Origin: Phycisphaerae bacterium
Lineage (GTDB): Bacteria > Planctomycetota > Phycisphaerae > Sedimentisphaerales > Anaerohalosphaeraceae
Length of the DNA: 64,000 nt
Direction: 5' to 3'
Assembly: GCA_014859965.1 (NCBI GenBank)
Contig: JACZKQ010000019.1
Span: 1-64,000 of the forward strand
This document shows, in pieces, positions 26,036 through 35,504 of this stretch. The notes under the pieces were generated by a model. The model saw only the letters and a program-made list of their open reading frames with translations. It did no database searches and was not told where the DNA came from. A program made the translations under genes and the position numbers. The number at the start of each line of letters is the position of its first letter. Position 1 is the stretch's first letter.

Positions 26036-28234
26036 ATGAAAGGCCGCAAAGTGAAACGCAAAACGAAAGTGATAACCGTATCAAACCGTTTGCCGGTCAC
26101 CTTGGGTAAGGAGATCAAGAAATCGTCAGGCGGACTGGTGTCTGCAATGGAGGGAACGGGCGGCGAGTTCGAAATGTCGTGGATCGGATGGCCTGGTTCC
26201 GCTGTGGTCGACGCCAAACGACGACAGCGGGTGCAGAAAGAGTTGCGCGAGTCGTATGGTTTTGAACCGATCTTTCTGACCCAGGAAGAGGTCACCGGAT
26301 ATTATCAAGGCTTTTCGAATTCGAGCTTATGGCCGCTGCTGCACTACCGAATGAACTTCATGCGGTACGAATCGGAATGGTGGGATTGCTATCGGCAGGT
26401 CAATTCGCGTTTCGCCGAGGCGGTGCTTGCGGACGCCCGCGAAGGCGACCTGGTCTGGATACACGATTACCACCTCATGCTGCTGCCGCAAATGCTGCGC
26501 AAGGCGGGTCGCGGGCTTCGAATCGGTCTTTTCCTGCACACGCCATTTCCCTCATACGAAGTCTATCGCTGCCACCCGAACCGCCGCGAACTGCTCGAAG
26601 GGCTGCTCGGGGCCGACCTGGTGGGTTTTCATACGTTCGGCTACCTGCGGCATTTTCGAAGTTCGGTCATTCGCCTGCTGAATGCGGAGGCGCACCCGGA
26701 TCATATCGCATACAACAACCACAAGTGCGTCATGGGGGTCTACCCCATCGGGTGCAATGCAACGGCCTTTAAAGAGGAATTGCACACGCCCGGCTTTTCC
26801 CGCCGCCGCAGCTACTTCGAGCGGATCTATGAGGGCAAAAAGCTGGTCCTGAGCGTTGAGCGGCTGGACTACTCCAAAGGCATCCCGCAGAAACTCGACG
26901 CGATCGAAAAGTTCCTGGAGACATGGGAACATGCCAGCAAGGTGACATTCGTTTTTATCAGTGTGCCCAGCCGCGGCGACGTTCCGGAATACCAGCAGTT
27001 GCGCCAGGAGGTCGAGACACGCGTCGGACATATCAACGGTCGGTTCAGTACGGTGGACAATGTACCTATTCACTTTATCCATAAATCGATTTCCTTTACC
27101 GACCTGTGCGCTTTGTATTCGCTGGCGGACGTGGCGATGGTCACGCCGTTTGTCGACGGCATGAACCTGGTTGCCAAGGAATACGCAGCGTGCAAACCGG
27201 ATGGGACGGGCGCCCTCGTCCTGAGCGAATTCGCGGGAGCGACCGATGAATTGTTCAAAGCGATCATTGTGAATCCGTATGACCTCCAGAATATGATTTC
27301 GGGTCTTCGGGATGCGCTGACCATTCCGGCCGACGACAAGCATCGTCGCATGTCGAGCATGCACGAGCGCGTGATAACCTTCGACAACCGGTACTGGGCG
27401 CACTCGTTTGTCACGGACCTTTCGCATGTGACGCCCGAGACTTCTCGACGGCGACGTCCTGACCAAACGGAACAGCAGGTGCTCGCCAAAACGGCCCAGG
27501 CCGGCCGCATAGCGTTTTTCCTGGACTACGACGGGACGTTGAAAGAACTGCAGGACGATGCAGACACGGCGTGGCCAACGGCTCCGATCCAGGACCTGCT
27601 GGATCGGCTGGCGCAACGAGAACATGTCGACACCTATATCATCAGCGGCCGCAAGCCCGATGACCTGGACAGTTGGCTGGGGCATTATCCATTTACCCTG
27701 ATCGCAGAACACGGGTTTTTGTACCGCCTGAAGGGCCACAAGCACTGGCAACCGCTGGATGCCCATGCCGATCTGAGTTGGAAATCGCAGGTCATAGACG
27801 TGCTGGGTAAGTTCGTGGGTTCCACGCCGGGCAGTTACGTAGAGGAAAAAGCGTCGTCCGTCGTATGGCATTTTCGACGGTCGGACCCGGAATTCGGGCA
27901 GGTGAAGGCGCAGCAGCTTATCGGCCTTTTGCAGGACATGCTCTCGAATGTTCCGGTGAGAGTCCACCACGGCAAAAAAATTGTGGAAATCAGTTCGCTC
28001 CAGGTGAGCAAGGGGGCGGCGATGTCGTACTTTACTCAGAACCGGCGATACGACGTAATCGTATGTGCCGGCGACGATCAGACCGACGAGAGCATGTTCC
28101 GGCTGGAAGACGAGCGGCTGATCAAGATAAAGGTGGGCAGGGAGGAGACACTGGCCGATATACGGATGGACAATCCGGCGGACTTCCGGAATTTCATTGC
28201 GAGCATGGTCAATGTCATAGGTACGTCGCGCTGA
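26036..28234 (+). CDS. otsAB: Fused trehalose-6-phosphate synthase/phosphatase
   Basis: Bifunctional cytosolic enzyme of 732 residues making trehalose from UDP-glucose (or another NDP-glucose) and glucose-6-phosphate through trehalose-6-phosphate. The N-terminal GT20 synthase (about 10-465) has SNRLPV, GGLVSAM, the WIHDYHLMLLP block, LDYSKGIPQKLDA and the donor-loop VTPFVDGMNLVAKEY. After a linker rich in Arg and Gln comes the HAD phosphatase (about 490-725) with FLDYDGTL, SGR and GDDQTDESMF. Fusion of OtsA and OtsB occurs in several bacterial phyla and eukaryotes. The ATG at 26036 is adopted; ribosome-binding site is poor. The GH15 gene follows on the same strand. Roles likely include osmolyte or stress sugar production. 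Confidence 0.93.
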   Translation: MKGRKVKRKTKVITVSNRLPVTLGKEIKKSSGGLVSAMEGTGGEFEMSWIGWPGSAVVDAKRRQRVQKELRESYGFEPIFLTQEEVTGYYQGFSNSSLWPLLHYRMNFMRYESEWWDCYRQVNSRFAEAVLADAREGDLVWIHDYHLMLLPQMLRKAGRGLRIGLFLHTPFPSYEVYRCHPNRRELLEGLLGADLVGFHTFGYLRHFRSSVIRLLNAEAHPDHIAYNNHKCVMGVYPIGCNATAFKEELHTPGFSRRRSYFERIYEGKKLVLSVERLDYSKGIPQKLDAIEKFLETWEHASKVTFVFISVPSRGDVPEYQQLRQEVETRVGHINGRFSTVDNVPIHFIHKSISFTDLCALYSLADVAMVTPFVDGMNLVAKEYAACKPDGTGALVLSEFAGATDELFKAIIVNPYDLQNMISGLRDALTIPADDKHRRMSSMHERVITFDNRYWAHSFVTDLSHVTPETSRRRRPDQTEQQVLAKTAQAGRIAFFLDYDGTLKELQDDADTAWPTAPIQDLLDRLAQREHVDTYIISGRKPDDLDSWLGHYPFTLIAEHGFLYRLKGHKHWQPLDAHADLSWKSQVIDVLGKFVGSTPGSYVEEKASSVVWHFRRSDPEFGQVKAQQLIGLLQDMLSNVPVRVHHGKKIVEISSLQVSKGAAMSYFTQNRRYDVIVCAGDDQTDESMFRLEDERLIKIKVGREETLADIRMDNPADFRNFIASMVNVIGTSR

Positions 28235-28318
28235 CCTCCATAATTAATAAGCTGTGGCAATGCCGCATCGACAGGTTCAGATGCGGCGACGGGATTAACT
28301 GCACGAAAGAAAAGGGGC

Positions 28319-30103
28319 ATGAAAAACTTGAACTATGGCGTGATCGGCAACTGCCGATCCGCAGCGCTTATTTCCGAAAAGGGGTCGCTGGACTGGGCTT
28401 GTTTACCGACGTTCGATTCACAATCCGTGTTTGCGCGGCTCCTGGACGACACTCGCGGCGGCGAGTTTTCGATCGAACCGGTGGGTGACTACCAGGTTCG
28501 GCAGCGGTACTTGCCCAAGACGAATATTCTGGCGACGCACTTCACCAACGGCATGGACACGTTCGAAGTGTACGACTTCATGCCGCGCTATCGGCTGGGC
28601 GCATCTGATTTTCATTGTCCGCCGGACATCATACGGTATTTCCGGCACGTGTGGGGCCGCCCCGAGATCGTCCTGAACTACAATCCCAAACTGAATTATG
28701 GAGACGGCGCAACTTTTAACCGCCTGATGCCGGGCGGCATTAAGAGCGTCGTTCGAAACAGCGAATATGAGTCGCTGTACCTCTACACGGATATGGACGC
28801 CCGGCGGATCCTCCATCGTGAGCCGATCACTCTGGTACATGATGCGTTCGTCATCATCAGTTACAACCAGAAGATCACTGCACCAACTCTGGAGAAGGTG
28901 GACCTGGAGTTTGAGAAGACCAAGGTTTACTGGATGGACTGGCTCGCCAAAACGACCGCGCCGCCGGCGTGCCGCGACCAGATCGAACGAAGCATCCTGG
29001 TGCTCAAGCTTTTGGCGTACCAGAAGACGGGCGCTCTGCTGGCGGCGGTGACGACGAGCCTTCCTGAGGCGCTCGGCGGGGTGCGGAACTGGGATTACCG
29101 GTTCTGCTGGGTCCGTGACGCGTCAATGATCGTGAGCATTTTTGTACGTCTCAATCATCGGGGCATGGCGCGGCGTTTTCTGGAGTTTGTGCTGGATGTG
29201 ATTCCGTATAAGAAAGAAAAAATTCAGATCATGTACAGCATTGAGGGACACAAGACCTTGACGGAACGTACGCTGACATGGTTAAGCGGCTATGAGAACT
29301 CCCGGCCGGTGAGAACCGGAAATGCCGCATACAAGCAGAAGCAGAACGATATTTATGGCGTCCTGATGGATGTCATACATCAGGACCTTCTGAATTACAG
29401 CAATATTATCGATACGTATGAGGAATTGTGGACGGTGGTTCGCACGCTCGTGCGGCATGTCCGCAACAATTGGACGCGACCGGACCGCGGCATCTGGGAG
29501 TTCCGCAGCGACAAAAAGCATTTTGTGTTTTCCAAGGTGCTGTGCTGGGTGGCGCTCGATCGCGCCGTCAAGATCGCCGAACTTCTAAATAAGAAGGCCG
29601 ACGCGCAGGACTGGGGGCGACTCCGCGACAAAATCAAGAATGAAGTCCTGCTGCGAGGCTGGAGCACCGAGATGCAATGTTTTACGCAGCACTACGGCAG
29701 CACCTCCGTGGACGCTTCTAATCTGCTCATAGAGCACTACGGCTTCATCGCCGCCGACGATCCGCGGTATGTGCAGACCGTTCGCAAGACCTACGACGAA
29801 CTGTGTGTCGACGGGCTGATGTTTCGCTACAAAGACAACGATGATTTCGGCAAGCCGACGTCTTCCTTTACCGTTTGCACGTTATGGATGATCAAGAGCC
29901 TTAATCGTATCGGCGACAAGCAGCGGGCGAAAGAGATGTTTGAGCAACTGCTGGAGTACACCAATCACGTGGGCCTGCTCAGCGAAGATATTGACTTCGA
30001 GACAAAGCGGCTGTTGGGGAATTTCCCGCAGGGGTACAGTCATCTGGCGATCATCGATGCGGCGTTGGAGCTGTATAACGGCAAATCCGAAGCCCCGATC
30101 TGA
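28319..30103 (+). CDS. GH15 glycoside hydrolase (glucoamylase/trehalase-like)
   Basis: Inverting alpha-glucosidase of family GH15, 594 residues. An N-terminal beta domain begins YGVIGNCRSAALISEKGSLDW; the (alpha/alpha)6 barrel carries VRNWDYRFCWVRDAS near residue 255-268 and the region of the general base, GLLSEDIDF...LLGNFPQGYSH, near 550-568. There is no signal peptide, so it acts in the cytoplasm. GH15 members of this bacterial type include glucoamylases, isomaltose-type glucosidases and trehalases; the neighbouring fused OtsAB gene makes trehalase a reasonable guess, which would give synthesis and turnover from one locus. AAAGGGG precedes the ATG. Confidence 0.9.
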   Translation: MKNLNYGVIGNCRSAALISEKGSLDWACLPTFDSQSVFARLLDDTRGGEFSIEPVGDYQVRQRYLPKTNILATHFTNGMDTFEVYDFMPRYRLGASDFHCPPDIIRYFRHVWGRPEIVLNYNPKLNYGDGATFNRLMPGGIKSVVRNSEYESLYLYTDMDARRILHREPITLVHDAFVIISYNQKITAPTLEKVDLEFEKTKVYWMDWLAKTTAPPACRDQIERSILVLKLLAYQKTGALLAAVTTSLPEALGGVRNWDYRFCWVRDASMIVSIFVRLNHRGMARRFLEFVLDVIPYKKEKIQIMYSIEGHKTLTERTLTWLSGYENSRPVRTGNAAYKQKQNDIYGVLMDVIHQDLLNYSNIIDTYEELWTVVRTLVRHVRNNWTRPDRGIWEFRSDKKHFVFSKVLCWVALDRAVKIAELLNKKADAQDWGRLRDKIKNEVLLRGWSTEMQCFTQHYGSTSVDASNLLIEHYGFIAADDPRYVQTVRKTYDELCVDGLMFRYKDNDDFGKPTSSFTVCTLWMIKSLNRIGDKQRAKEMFEQLLEYTNHVGLLSEDIDFETKRLLGNFPQGYSHLAIIDAALELYNGKSEAPI

Positions 30104-30241
30104 ACGGCTGCCGCAGCGAGCCCAAGAGGGAGGCAAATTCACCTGAAGTGCAGTTGAGAGGAAGAAATCCTTAGCATTCACGCCGATTGACGCTACAATG
30201 CATGGAGGGTGGGAAGAGTCGTTTGTCTAAAAGGAAGCAGT

Positions 30242-31369
30242 ATGGATTTTAAGGTGCATTTGTCGCGGCCGGACATTAGCGCCGCGGAAATTGACGCGGT
30301 GTGTGCGGTGCTGCGCAGCCCCACTCTCTCCCTGGGTCCCAAACTGGATGAATTCGAACAGGCCTTTTGCAAATATGTCGGACGGCGACGGGCCGTCGCC
30401 GTCAACAGCGGTACCAGCGGCCTGTACCTGGCCATGAAAGCACTGGGGATCGGCGACGGGGATGAGGTCATTACGACTCCGTTTACCTTTATCGCGTCAG
30501 CGACGACGATCATGATGACCGGCGCTCGGCCGGTTTTTGTCGACATCGATCCGGTCAGCCTGAATATGGATGCCGCGCGGATTGCCGGCGCAGTCACGGA
30601 GCGGACAAAGGCGGTGCTGCCGGTGGAGGTCTTCGGCAACCCGGCGGGCATGGACGCAATCTGTGACGCCGCGGCCGTCCACGACCTTGTGGTGGTCGAG
30701 GACAGTTGCGAGGGGCTTGGATCCGAACTGCGCGGGCGCAAGGTAGGCGCCTTCGGTAAGGTAAGCACTTTTGCGTTCTATCCCAACAAGCAAATCACGA
30801 CCGGCGAGGGCGGGATGATTTTGACCGACGACGACGCGGTGGCCGACATGTGCGTGTCGCTGCGAAATCAGGGACGCGGCAAGGGCGGCGGCTGGCTGGC
30901 CCATGAACGGTTGGGTTACAACTACCGGCTCAGCGACATAAACTGTGCGCTGGGAATCGTGCAGTTGTCCCGCCTGGAGGAGTTTGTCGCCAAGCGGCGG
31001 CGCGTAGCCGATATGTATTTCTCGCGGCTGGGCGACGATGCACGATTGATTATGCCGCAAGAGCCCCAGGACAGCGTCATGAGCTGGTTTGTCTACGTTG
31101 TTCGGCTGGCGGACCGGTACACTATGGAGCAGCGCAATACCATTTTGCAGAAGATGCTGGGACGCGGCGTCCAGGTGAGCAATTACTTTCCGCCGGTCTA
31201 TCTACAGCCCTTCATGGTCGACGCGTACGGCTGGAAGGAAGGAGATTTTCCGATCACCGACGCGGTATGCCGCAGCACGATGGCGCTTCCGTTTCATAAC
31301 AACATCAGCGCCGGCGAAATCGATTTTGTCTGCGAACAGTTGCGTGCCTGTCTTGCGGAGGTCGACTGA
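30242..31369 (+). CDS. DegT/DnrJ/EryC1-family PLP sugar aminotransferase
   Basis: Fold-type I PLP enzyme of 375 residues that aminates nucleotide-linked keto sugars. The Schiff-base lysine is Lys183 in AFYPNKQITTGEGG, the PLP-binding Asp is Asp154 (VVEDSCEGLG), and the NSGTSGLYLA phosphate loop is at 55-64. These are textbook for the DegT/ArnB/WecE group. I chose the ATG at 30242 with GGAAG upstream. No glycosyltransferase or sugar-nucleotide gene is adjacent, so the pathway (surface polysaccharide or glycan modification) is a guess; it appears to stand alone. Confidence 0.92.
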   Translation: MDFKVHLSRPDISAAEIDAVCAVLRSPTLSLGPKLDEFEQAFCKYVGRRRAVAVNSGTSGLYLAMKALGIGDGDEVITTPFTFIASATTIMMTGARPVFVDIDPVSLNMDAARIAGAVTERTKAVLPVEVFGNPAGMDAICDAAAVHDLVVVEDSCEGLGSELRGRKVGAFGKVSTFAFYPNKQITTGEGGMILTDDDAVADMCVSLRNQGRGKGGGWLAHERLGYNYRLSDINCALGIVQLSRLEEFVAKRRRVADMYFSRLGDDARLIMPQEPQDSVMSWFVYVVRLADRYTMEQRNTILQKMLGRGVQVSNYFPPVYLQPFMVDAYGWKEGDFPITDAVCRSTMALPFHNNISAGEIDFVCEQLRACLAEVD

Positions 31370-31716
31370 GGCAGGCGCCCGGGGACGATCTTACAGCGGC
31401 CGGTGTGACCTATATGGCGTGCGACAGCATATAAGCCGGTTTTTCGGCAATTTTGCATAGAGCAGCATGCACGTCCACAGCCGCTTCTTTCGGCATGTCC
31501 TTATTTTAGCCTTGAAGGAACCTTTTTATTGGACATTGCGTGACTTTCCGGCACCCCGTGCGCCGCTGTCCTCTTTTTTTGCCAAATTCCTCCGAAAGCC
31601 CGTCCCACGTTTGACATCGCGCGTTTTCATTCTTACGTTTTATGTGGAAAGGGAGCCCGTGAAGAGTGGCGGGCCTCCGAAGCGAGCGAAGGTTTTCCTG
31701 ACGGGGGGGACGGACA
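31370..31716. other. Intergenic stretch with a promoter candidate
   Basis: About 350 bases with no supported gene. It contains a weak GCCG/CGGC hairpin near 31435-31449 followed by AATTTT, which might end the aminotransferase transcript, and the promoter candidate of the small membrane protein at 31611-31639. Confidence 0.4.
31611..31639 (+). promoter_or_regulatory. Candidate promoter of the small membrane protein gene
   Basis: A perfect TTGACA is followed after 17 bases by TACGTT, which keeps the three most conserved -10 positions. It lies about 78 bases upstream of the ATG at 31717. Confidence 0.45.
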
Positions 31717-31998
31717 ATGCATGCTTGGCGAAGTAAAATGCTGTTAGCGCTAATCATATATTTCGCGGGCTTTGCCACGGCGATTTACTACCTGGCGCCT
31801 GCGAATGACGAAGTGAAAGCGAGCGAAAGAAGTTCACGGCGGCTGGATATACGGGGCCGAACGAGCGAATTTAGAAAGCAGGAATGGGCGGCGACCGCCG
31901 AGACGAGTTTAAAAACATTTGTTAGTTTCGCCGAGGAAAAGGCTGTTCAATTTGGCGAGTTCATCCGAGCGAAGCTCGCCGAAGCCGACAAGAAGTAA
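31717..31998 (+). CDS. Small single-helix membrane protein, unknown
   Basis: Protein of 93 residues not assigned to a family. One N-terminal hydrophobic helix (about 8-26, MLLALIIYFAGFATAIYYL) could be an anchor or uncleaved signal. The remaining 65 residues are charged and probably helical, with SFAEEKAVQFGEFIRAKLAEADKK at the end in an amphipathic pattern. A GGGGGGACGGACA ribosome-binding site supports the ATG. A promoter candidate upstream and a strong terminator about 110 bases downstream suggest a single-gene transcript. Topology is seen; function unknown. Confidence 0.65.
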   Translation: MHAWRSKMLLALIIYFAGFATAIYYLAPANDEVKASERSSRRLDIRGRTSEFRKQEWAATAETSLKTFVSFAEEKAVQFGEFIRAKLAEADKK

Positions 31999-32107
31999 CA
32001 ACGCAAGTGATGTCGAAAAGTGGGGTTTTCCGAGATGAGTGCATCTGTTTTCGGCATCGATTGAATTGTGTCCTTGCGATAAGCAAGACGCAAGGTTTCG
32101 CTCGCTG

Positions 32108-32146
32108 TGCCTGCCACGGCCGCAATGGCCTGGCAGGCATTTTTTT
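32108..32146 (+). terminator. Strong rho-independent terminator
   Basis: A perfect 9-base stem TGCCTGCCA/TGGCAGGCA, with an inner GGCC/GGCC pairing possible in the loop, followed by seven T. It ends the small membrane protein transcript and separates it from the sugar-phosphate operon. Confidence 0.88.
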
Positions 32147-32263
32147 GCGCCGCATCGCCCCATTTCGTGTTTGCAATCGTTGCCTTCAAACGTGATAATG
32201 CGGGACTCCGTGTCGCTTAAGGAGAGCCGCGGGGGCAATTGCATTGGCTTTTCGGGACCGAAC

Positions 32264-32968
32264 ATGACCGGGCTTTACGGGCTGATTCTTGATGTGGACG
32301 GGGTGATCGCCGACACCGAGGCCATCAATGCGCGGGCTTCGATTGCAATGTTTGAGGAGTCGTTCGGGCTCAAGGGCATGGTGCGGACGGACTTCGACAA
32401 GGGTCTGGGCCGGGGCGCGGCCGCCTACGTTCGCGCCGCGGCCGAGGTGCATGGACTTGAACTGACCGACGCGCAGGTATCCGCGGCCACGGAGATGCGG
32501 CAGGAGAAGTTCCTGGCGATGCTCAACGAGCAGCCGCTGCCGCCGTTTGAGGGCGTGCTGGAGTTGATGCAGGAGGCAATGAGCCGGCCAGATTTTCGCG
32601 TGGCGATTGCAACATCAAGCACCCGCGAAAAGAGCGAGGCGGTGCTCCAATCAGCGAAGGTCCCCTACCGTGAGATCACCTACATCACCGGCAGCGACGT
32701 CGCCCGAAAGAAACCGGACCCGGAATTATTTCTGACCGCGGCACTGCGGGCGGGTGTTGATCCGGTCCGGTGTGTGGTGATCGAGGATGCGCCGGACGGC
32801 GTAGCGGCGGCGAAGGCGGCCGGCGCCCGGTGCATTGCGGTGACAAATTCGACAACGGCTGACAAACTTGCGCAGGCCGATTGGATCGTCGCGAGCCTGG
32901 CCGAGGTGGATGTCGACAGTGTCTTGAAATTAATCGAGCAAAGCGAGCGACGCACGGGACGTAAGTAA
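32264..32968 (+). CDS. HAD-superfamily beta-phosphoglucomutase-like phosphatase/mutase
   Basis: Cytosolic HAD enzyme of 234 residues. Nucleophile Asp10 and acid/base Asp12 lie in LILDVDGVIADTEA; motif II is the threonine/serine of IATSST, and motif III-IV is RKKPDPELFLTAA...VIEDAPDGVAAAKAAG. A helical cap about 18-90 marks subclass I, as in beta-phosphoglucomutases and small sugar-phosphate phosphatases. The ATG at 32264 is chosen because the HAD core begins there, although in-frame starts at 32198 and earlier exist; a terminator lies just upstream. With a PfkB kinase and a polyol dehydrogenase downstream, it probably acts on a sugar or polyol phosphate. Confidence 0.87.
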   Translation: MTGLYGLILDVDGVIADTEAINARASIAMFEESFGLKGMVRTDFDKGLGRGAAAYVRAAAEVHGLELTDAQVSAATEMRQEKFLAMLNEQPLPPFEGVLELMQEAMSRPDFRVAIATSSTREKSEAVLQSAKVPYREITYITGSDVARKKPDPELFLTAALRAGVDPVRCVVIEDAPDGVAAAKAAGARCIAVTNSTTADKLAQADWIVASLAEVDVDSVLKLIEQSERRTGRK

Positions 32969-32985
32969 CGGATGAGGAATGCCTG

Positions 32986-34206
32986 ATGGAGTGTGAGATG
33001 GATGTGGATGTACTGGTGTTGAATACGGCGGTGGCGGATTTCCGCAGTGAGGTCTTTTCGTTTGCTGACGATCTGGTGGGCCCGGGCGGGCTGGCCAAGT
33101 GCGATACAAAGCACATGCCGCCCTACACTCAGGAGCAGTACCGCCAATGGATCGATGCAGGCCTGGCCACAACCGGCGGGCCCGGCAATTCGGCTCCCTT
33201 GATGGCCCGCGCAGGCTTAAGGGTCGCCATCGGCGTGAATCTCGGTACGGGGGATTTCGACGGTCTCGATGCGCAAGGCCGCTTCTTTTATGGCGTCATG
33301 GCCGAAAACGGCGTTGACATGTCCGCGACATTCGTGCATCCGACTCTTCCGACCGGAACAACCTACATATATGAAAAAACCGGCGACGAGCGCGGCGGCA
33401 TTGCGTATTTTCCGAATGCCAACAATGACTTTGACTTCGCATATTTCAGGAAGGCCGTCGAGACGCTCTCGCCGAAGATCGTGTACTATATGTATTCGGG
33501 CCTGTCCGACCGCGGCGACGCCAACGGCGGCCGCGACCTTGCCGAATTCATGCGGTGGTGTCGGCAGCGCGGCGCCGTTACCATTGTAGACAGCCACACG
33601 CTCACCGGCGACCCGCAGGCCCTAATCGATACGGGCAAACCGGTGCCGGAGTACGCCCTGCTGGAGCCCCTCCTGCCCGAGGTGGACATCTTCTTCACAT
33701 CCTCCGACGAAGCAAGGATGATCGGCAATACACTCGGCATGGGCCGCGAATGGAGGGCCTTTCTCGAGCCTGACAACTGCGTGCATTTCCTGAATGCTCT
33801 GGCCCAGCGATTCTGGACCGGGCCGGGCCGCACAAGGCTGTTCGGCGTCACGGTGAGCAATGGCGCTTATGAAAAACACATCGCGCCCGACGGCACGATG
33901 GCCGCACCGCACAAGACCGAATCTCGGTTTATGGCCGGCGAGGTCATCGATCTCGTCGGCGCCGGCGATTCGTTTCGTTCAGGGCTGTTAACCTACGTCG
34001 CCTGCAACCTGAAGCAGTTCGTCGACGGCTCGATGGACTTTTCGCAAGCCGTGCAGATGGGCAATCTCTTCGCCGCCCTCTTCATCAAGGCCCCTCTCCG
34101 TGACCGCTACAGCAACATAAAACCGTACGCGAGCATGCTGCATGCGGTCCAAAGCGGCAGACAGTACGGCACGCTGGACGATTTAATGAAGGAACTTGAC
34201 AGTTGA
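32986..34206 (+). CDS. PfkB-family carbohydrate kinase
   Basis: Ribokinase-fold sugar kinase of 406 residues. The N-terminal GGPGNSAPLMARAG and the C-terminal signature VGAGDSFRSGLLTY (325-338, catalytic base Asp328) define the family. It is longer than typical ribokinases (about 310 residues), with an extra segment near 15-45 and a longer C-terminus, so it may be a family branch with a distinct substrate. GAGGA is 7 bases before the ATG. The gap from the HAD gene is 17 bases and the stop overlaps the next start (TTGA), so the three genes form one operon. It probably phosphorylates a ketose, polyol or nucleoside sugar. Confidence 0.9.
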   Translation: MECEMDVDVLVLNTAVADFRSEVFSFADDLVGPGGLAKCDTKHMPPYTQEQYRQWIDAGLATTGGPGNSAPLMARAGLRVAIGVNLGTGDFDGLDAQGRFFYGVMAENGVDMSATFVHPTLPTGTTYIYEKTGDERGGIAYFPNANNDFDFAYFRKAVETLSPKIVYYMYSGLSDRGDANGGRDLAEFMRWCRQRGAVTIVDSHTLTGDPQALIDTGKPVPEYALLEPLLPEVDIFFTSSDEARMIGNTLGMGREWRAFLEPDNCVHFLNALAQRFWTGPGRTRLFGVTVSNGAYEKHIAPDGTMAAPHKTESRFMAGEVIDLVGAGDSFRSGLLTYVACNLKQFVDGSMDFSQAVQMGNLFAALFIKAPLRDRYSNIKPYASMLHAVQSGRQYGTLDDLMKELDS

Positions 34207-35480
34207 AGGCAATCCCCCCCCAGCCCGTGAAGCAACGCGTTTTCGTTGGCTTCGGCTTCGGCCCCATACAGGCGGGCCTCTTCGTCAGCGAGGCGTTTGC
34301 AAGCGGCAATTTCGCACGTCTCGTCGTCGCGGAAATTGACCCTGCCCTGGTCGCGGCAGTTCGCGCCAATACCGGACGCCTCTGCGTGAACGTCGCAGGC
34401 TCAAGCGGCATCGAAGTTCAACAGGTAGCGGGGGTGGAGATATACAATCCGACTGTGCAGTCGGATCGCACTGCGCTGCTGGCCGCCTTGGCCGAAGCAA
34501 GCGAAATATCCACGTCCCTGCCGGCGGTCGCCTTCTATGATATGGGACAGCATAGTGTCGCCTCACTCATCGCCGAAGGCAGACGGCACAGCAAGGCCCC
34601 CGCCTGCGTCATCTATGCCGCTGAGAACAACAATCACGCCGCCGAAATACTTCAGGAAAAAGTAGAGGCAAATCTGGCCGCCCCCCTGCCGCCGGGCGTC
34701 CAATTCCTCAACACTGTCATCGGCAAGATGAGCCAGGTGGTCGTCGGCACAGAAGCCATTGCGTCCATGGGCCTTGCACCAATGACGCCCGGCCTGGACC
34801 GCGCGTTTCTCGTCGAGGCGTTCAATCGCATACTGATCAGCCGTGTCCGCTTGCCGGGCTTTACCCGCGGCATCGAAGTCTTCATCGAAAAAGACGACCT
34901 GCTGCCCTTTGAGGAAGCGAAACTCTACGGCCACAACGCTATACACGCCCTGCTCGCATACCTCGGCGCCGCCAAAGGTTATACAAACATGACCGAACTC
35001 AAGCACGACGCCGCCGTCATGAAGATCGCACGCGACGCCTTCCTGAACGAATCCGGCGCCGCCCTCGCAAAGAAATACGCCCACCTCAACGACCCCCTCT
35101 TCACCGAGGCGGGCTATCGCGCCTACGCCGAAGATCTGCTGGAGCGAATGACCAACCCCTATCTCGCCGACACCATCGCCCGAGCCGCCCGAGACCCCCG
35201 CCGCAAGCTCGGCTATCACGACCGCATCTTCGGCACAATGGACCTCGCCCTCAGCCAGGGCATCGTCCCCGAGAACATGGCCCTCGGCGGCCTCGCCGGC
35301 ATCGCTTCGCTCCTCCAGCAGGAGGATGTCCCCGATATTGCCAAAGACCGCTCTTGCGAGACTCTCAGCGATATCGAAATCCAGCACATTCTGCAATGGC
35401 TCTGGGCGAAAGATGCCGGCCCGCATGCCGGTGAAATTACTGCCTGGGTTTGTCGAGCAAGACAACGCTTAGCCAGTTAG
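34203..35480 (+). CDS. Mannitol dehydrogenase/mannitol-1-phosphate dehydrogenase-like protein
   Basis: NAD(P)-dependent polyol dehydrogenase of the long-chain (PSLDR) family, 425 residues. An N-terminal nucleotide-binding loop, VFVGFGFGPIQAGLF, replaces the classic GxGxxG with a close variant. The catalytic motif K-x4-N-x2-H is exact: Lys240, Asn245, His248 in KLYGHNAIHALLAYLG. The start is TTG, overlapping the PfkB stop by four bases, with AAGGAA upstream, so translation is coupled. With the kinase and the HAD enzyme it suggests interconversion of a polyol (phosphate) and a ketose (phosphate). Mannitol itself is only one option. Confidence 0.82.
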   Translation: MKAIPPQPVKQRVFVGFGFGPIQAGLFVSEAFASGNFARLVVAEIDPALVAAVRANTGRLCVNVAGSSGIEVQQVAGVEIYNPTVQSDRTALLAALAEASEISTSLPAVAFYDMGQHSVASLIAEGRRHSKAPACVIYAAENNNHAAEILQEKVEANLAAPLPPGVQFLNTVIGKMSQVVVGTEAIASMGLAPMTPGLDRAFLVEAFNRILISRVRLPGFTRGIEVFIEKDDLLPFEEAKLYGHNAIHALLAYLGAAKGYTNMTELKHDAAVMKIARDAFLNESGAALAKKYAHLNDPLFTEAGYRAYAEDLLERMTNPYLADTIARAARDPRRKLGYHDRIFGTMDLALSQGIVPENMALGGLAGIASLLQQEDVPDIAKDRSCETLSDIEIQHILQWLWAKDAGPHAGEITAWVCRARQRLAS

Positions 35481-35504
35481 TTACTGGAGGCCGAACTCAA
35501 CGGC

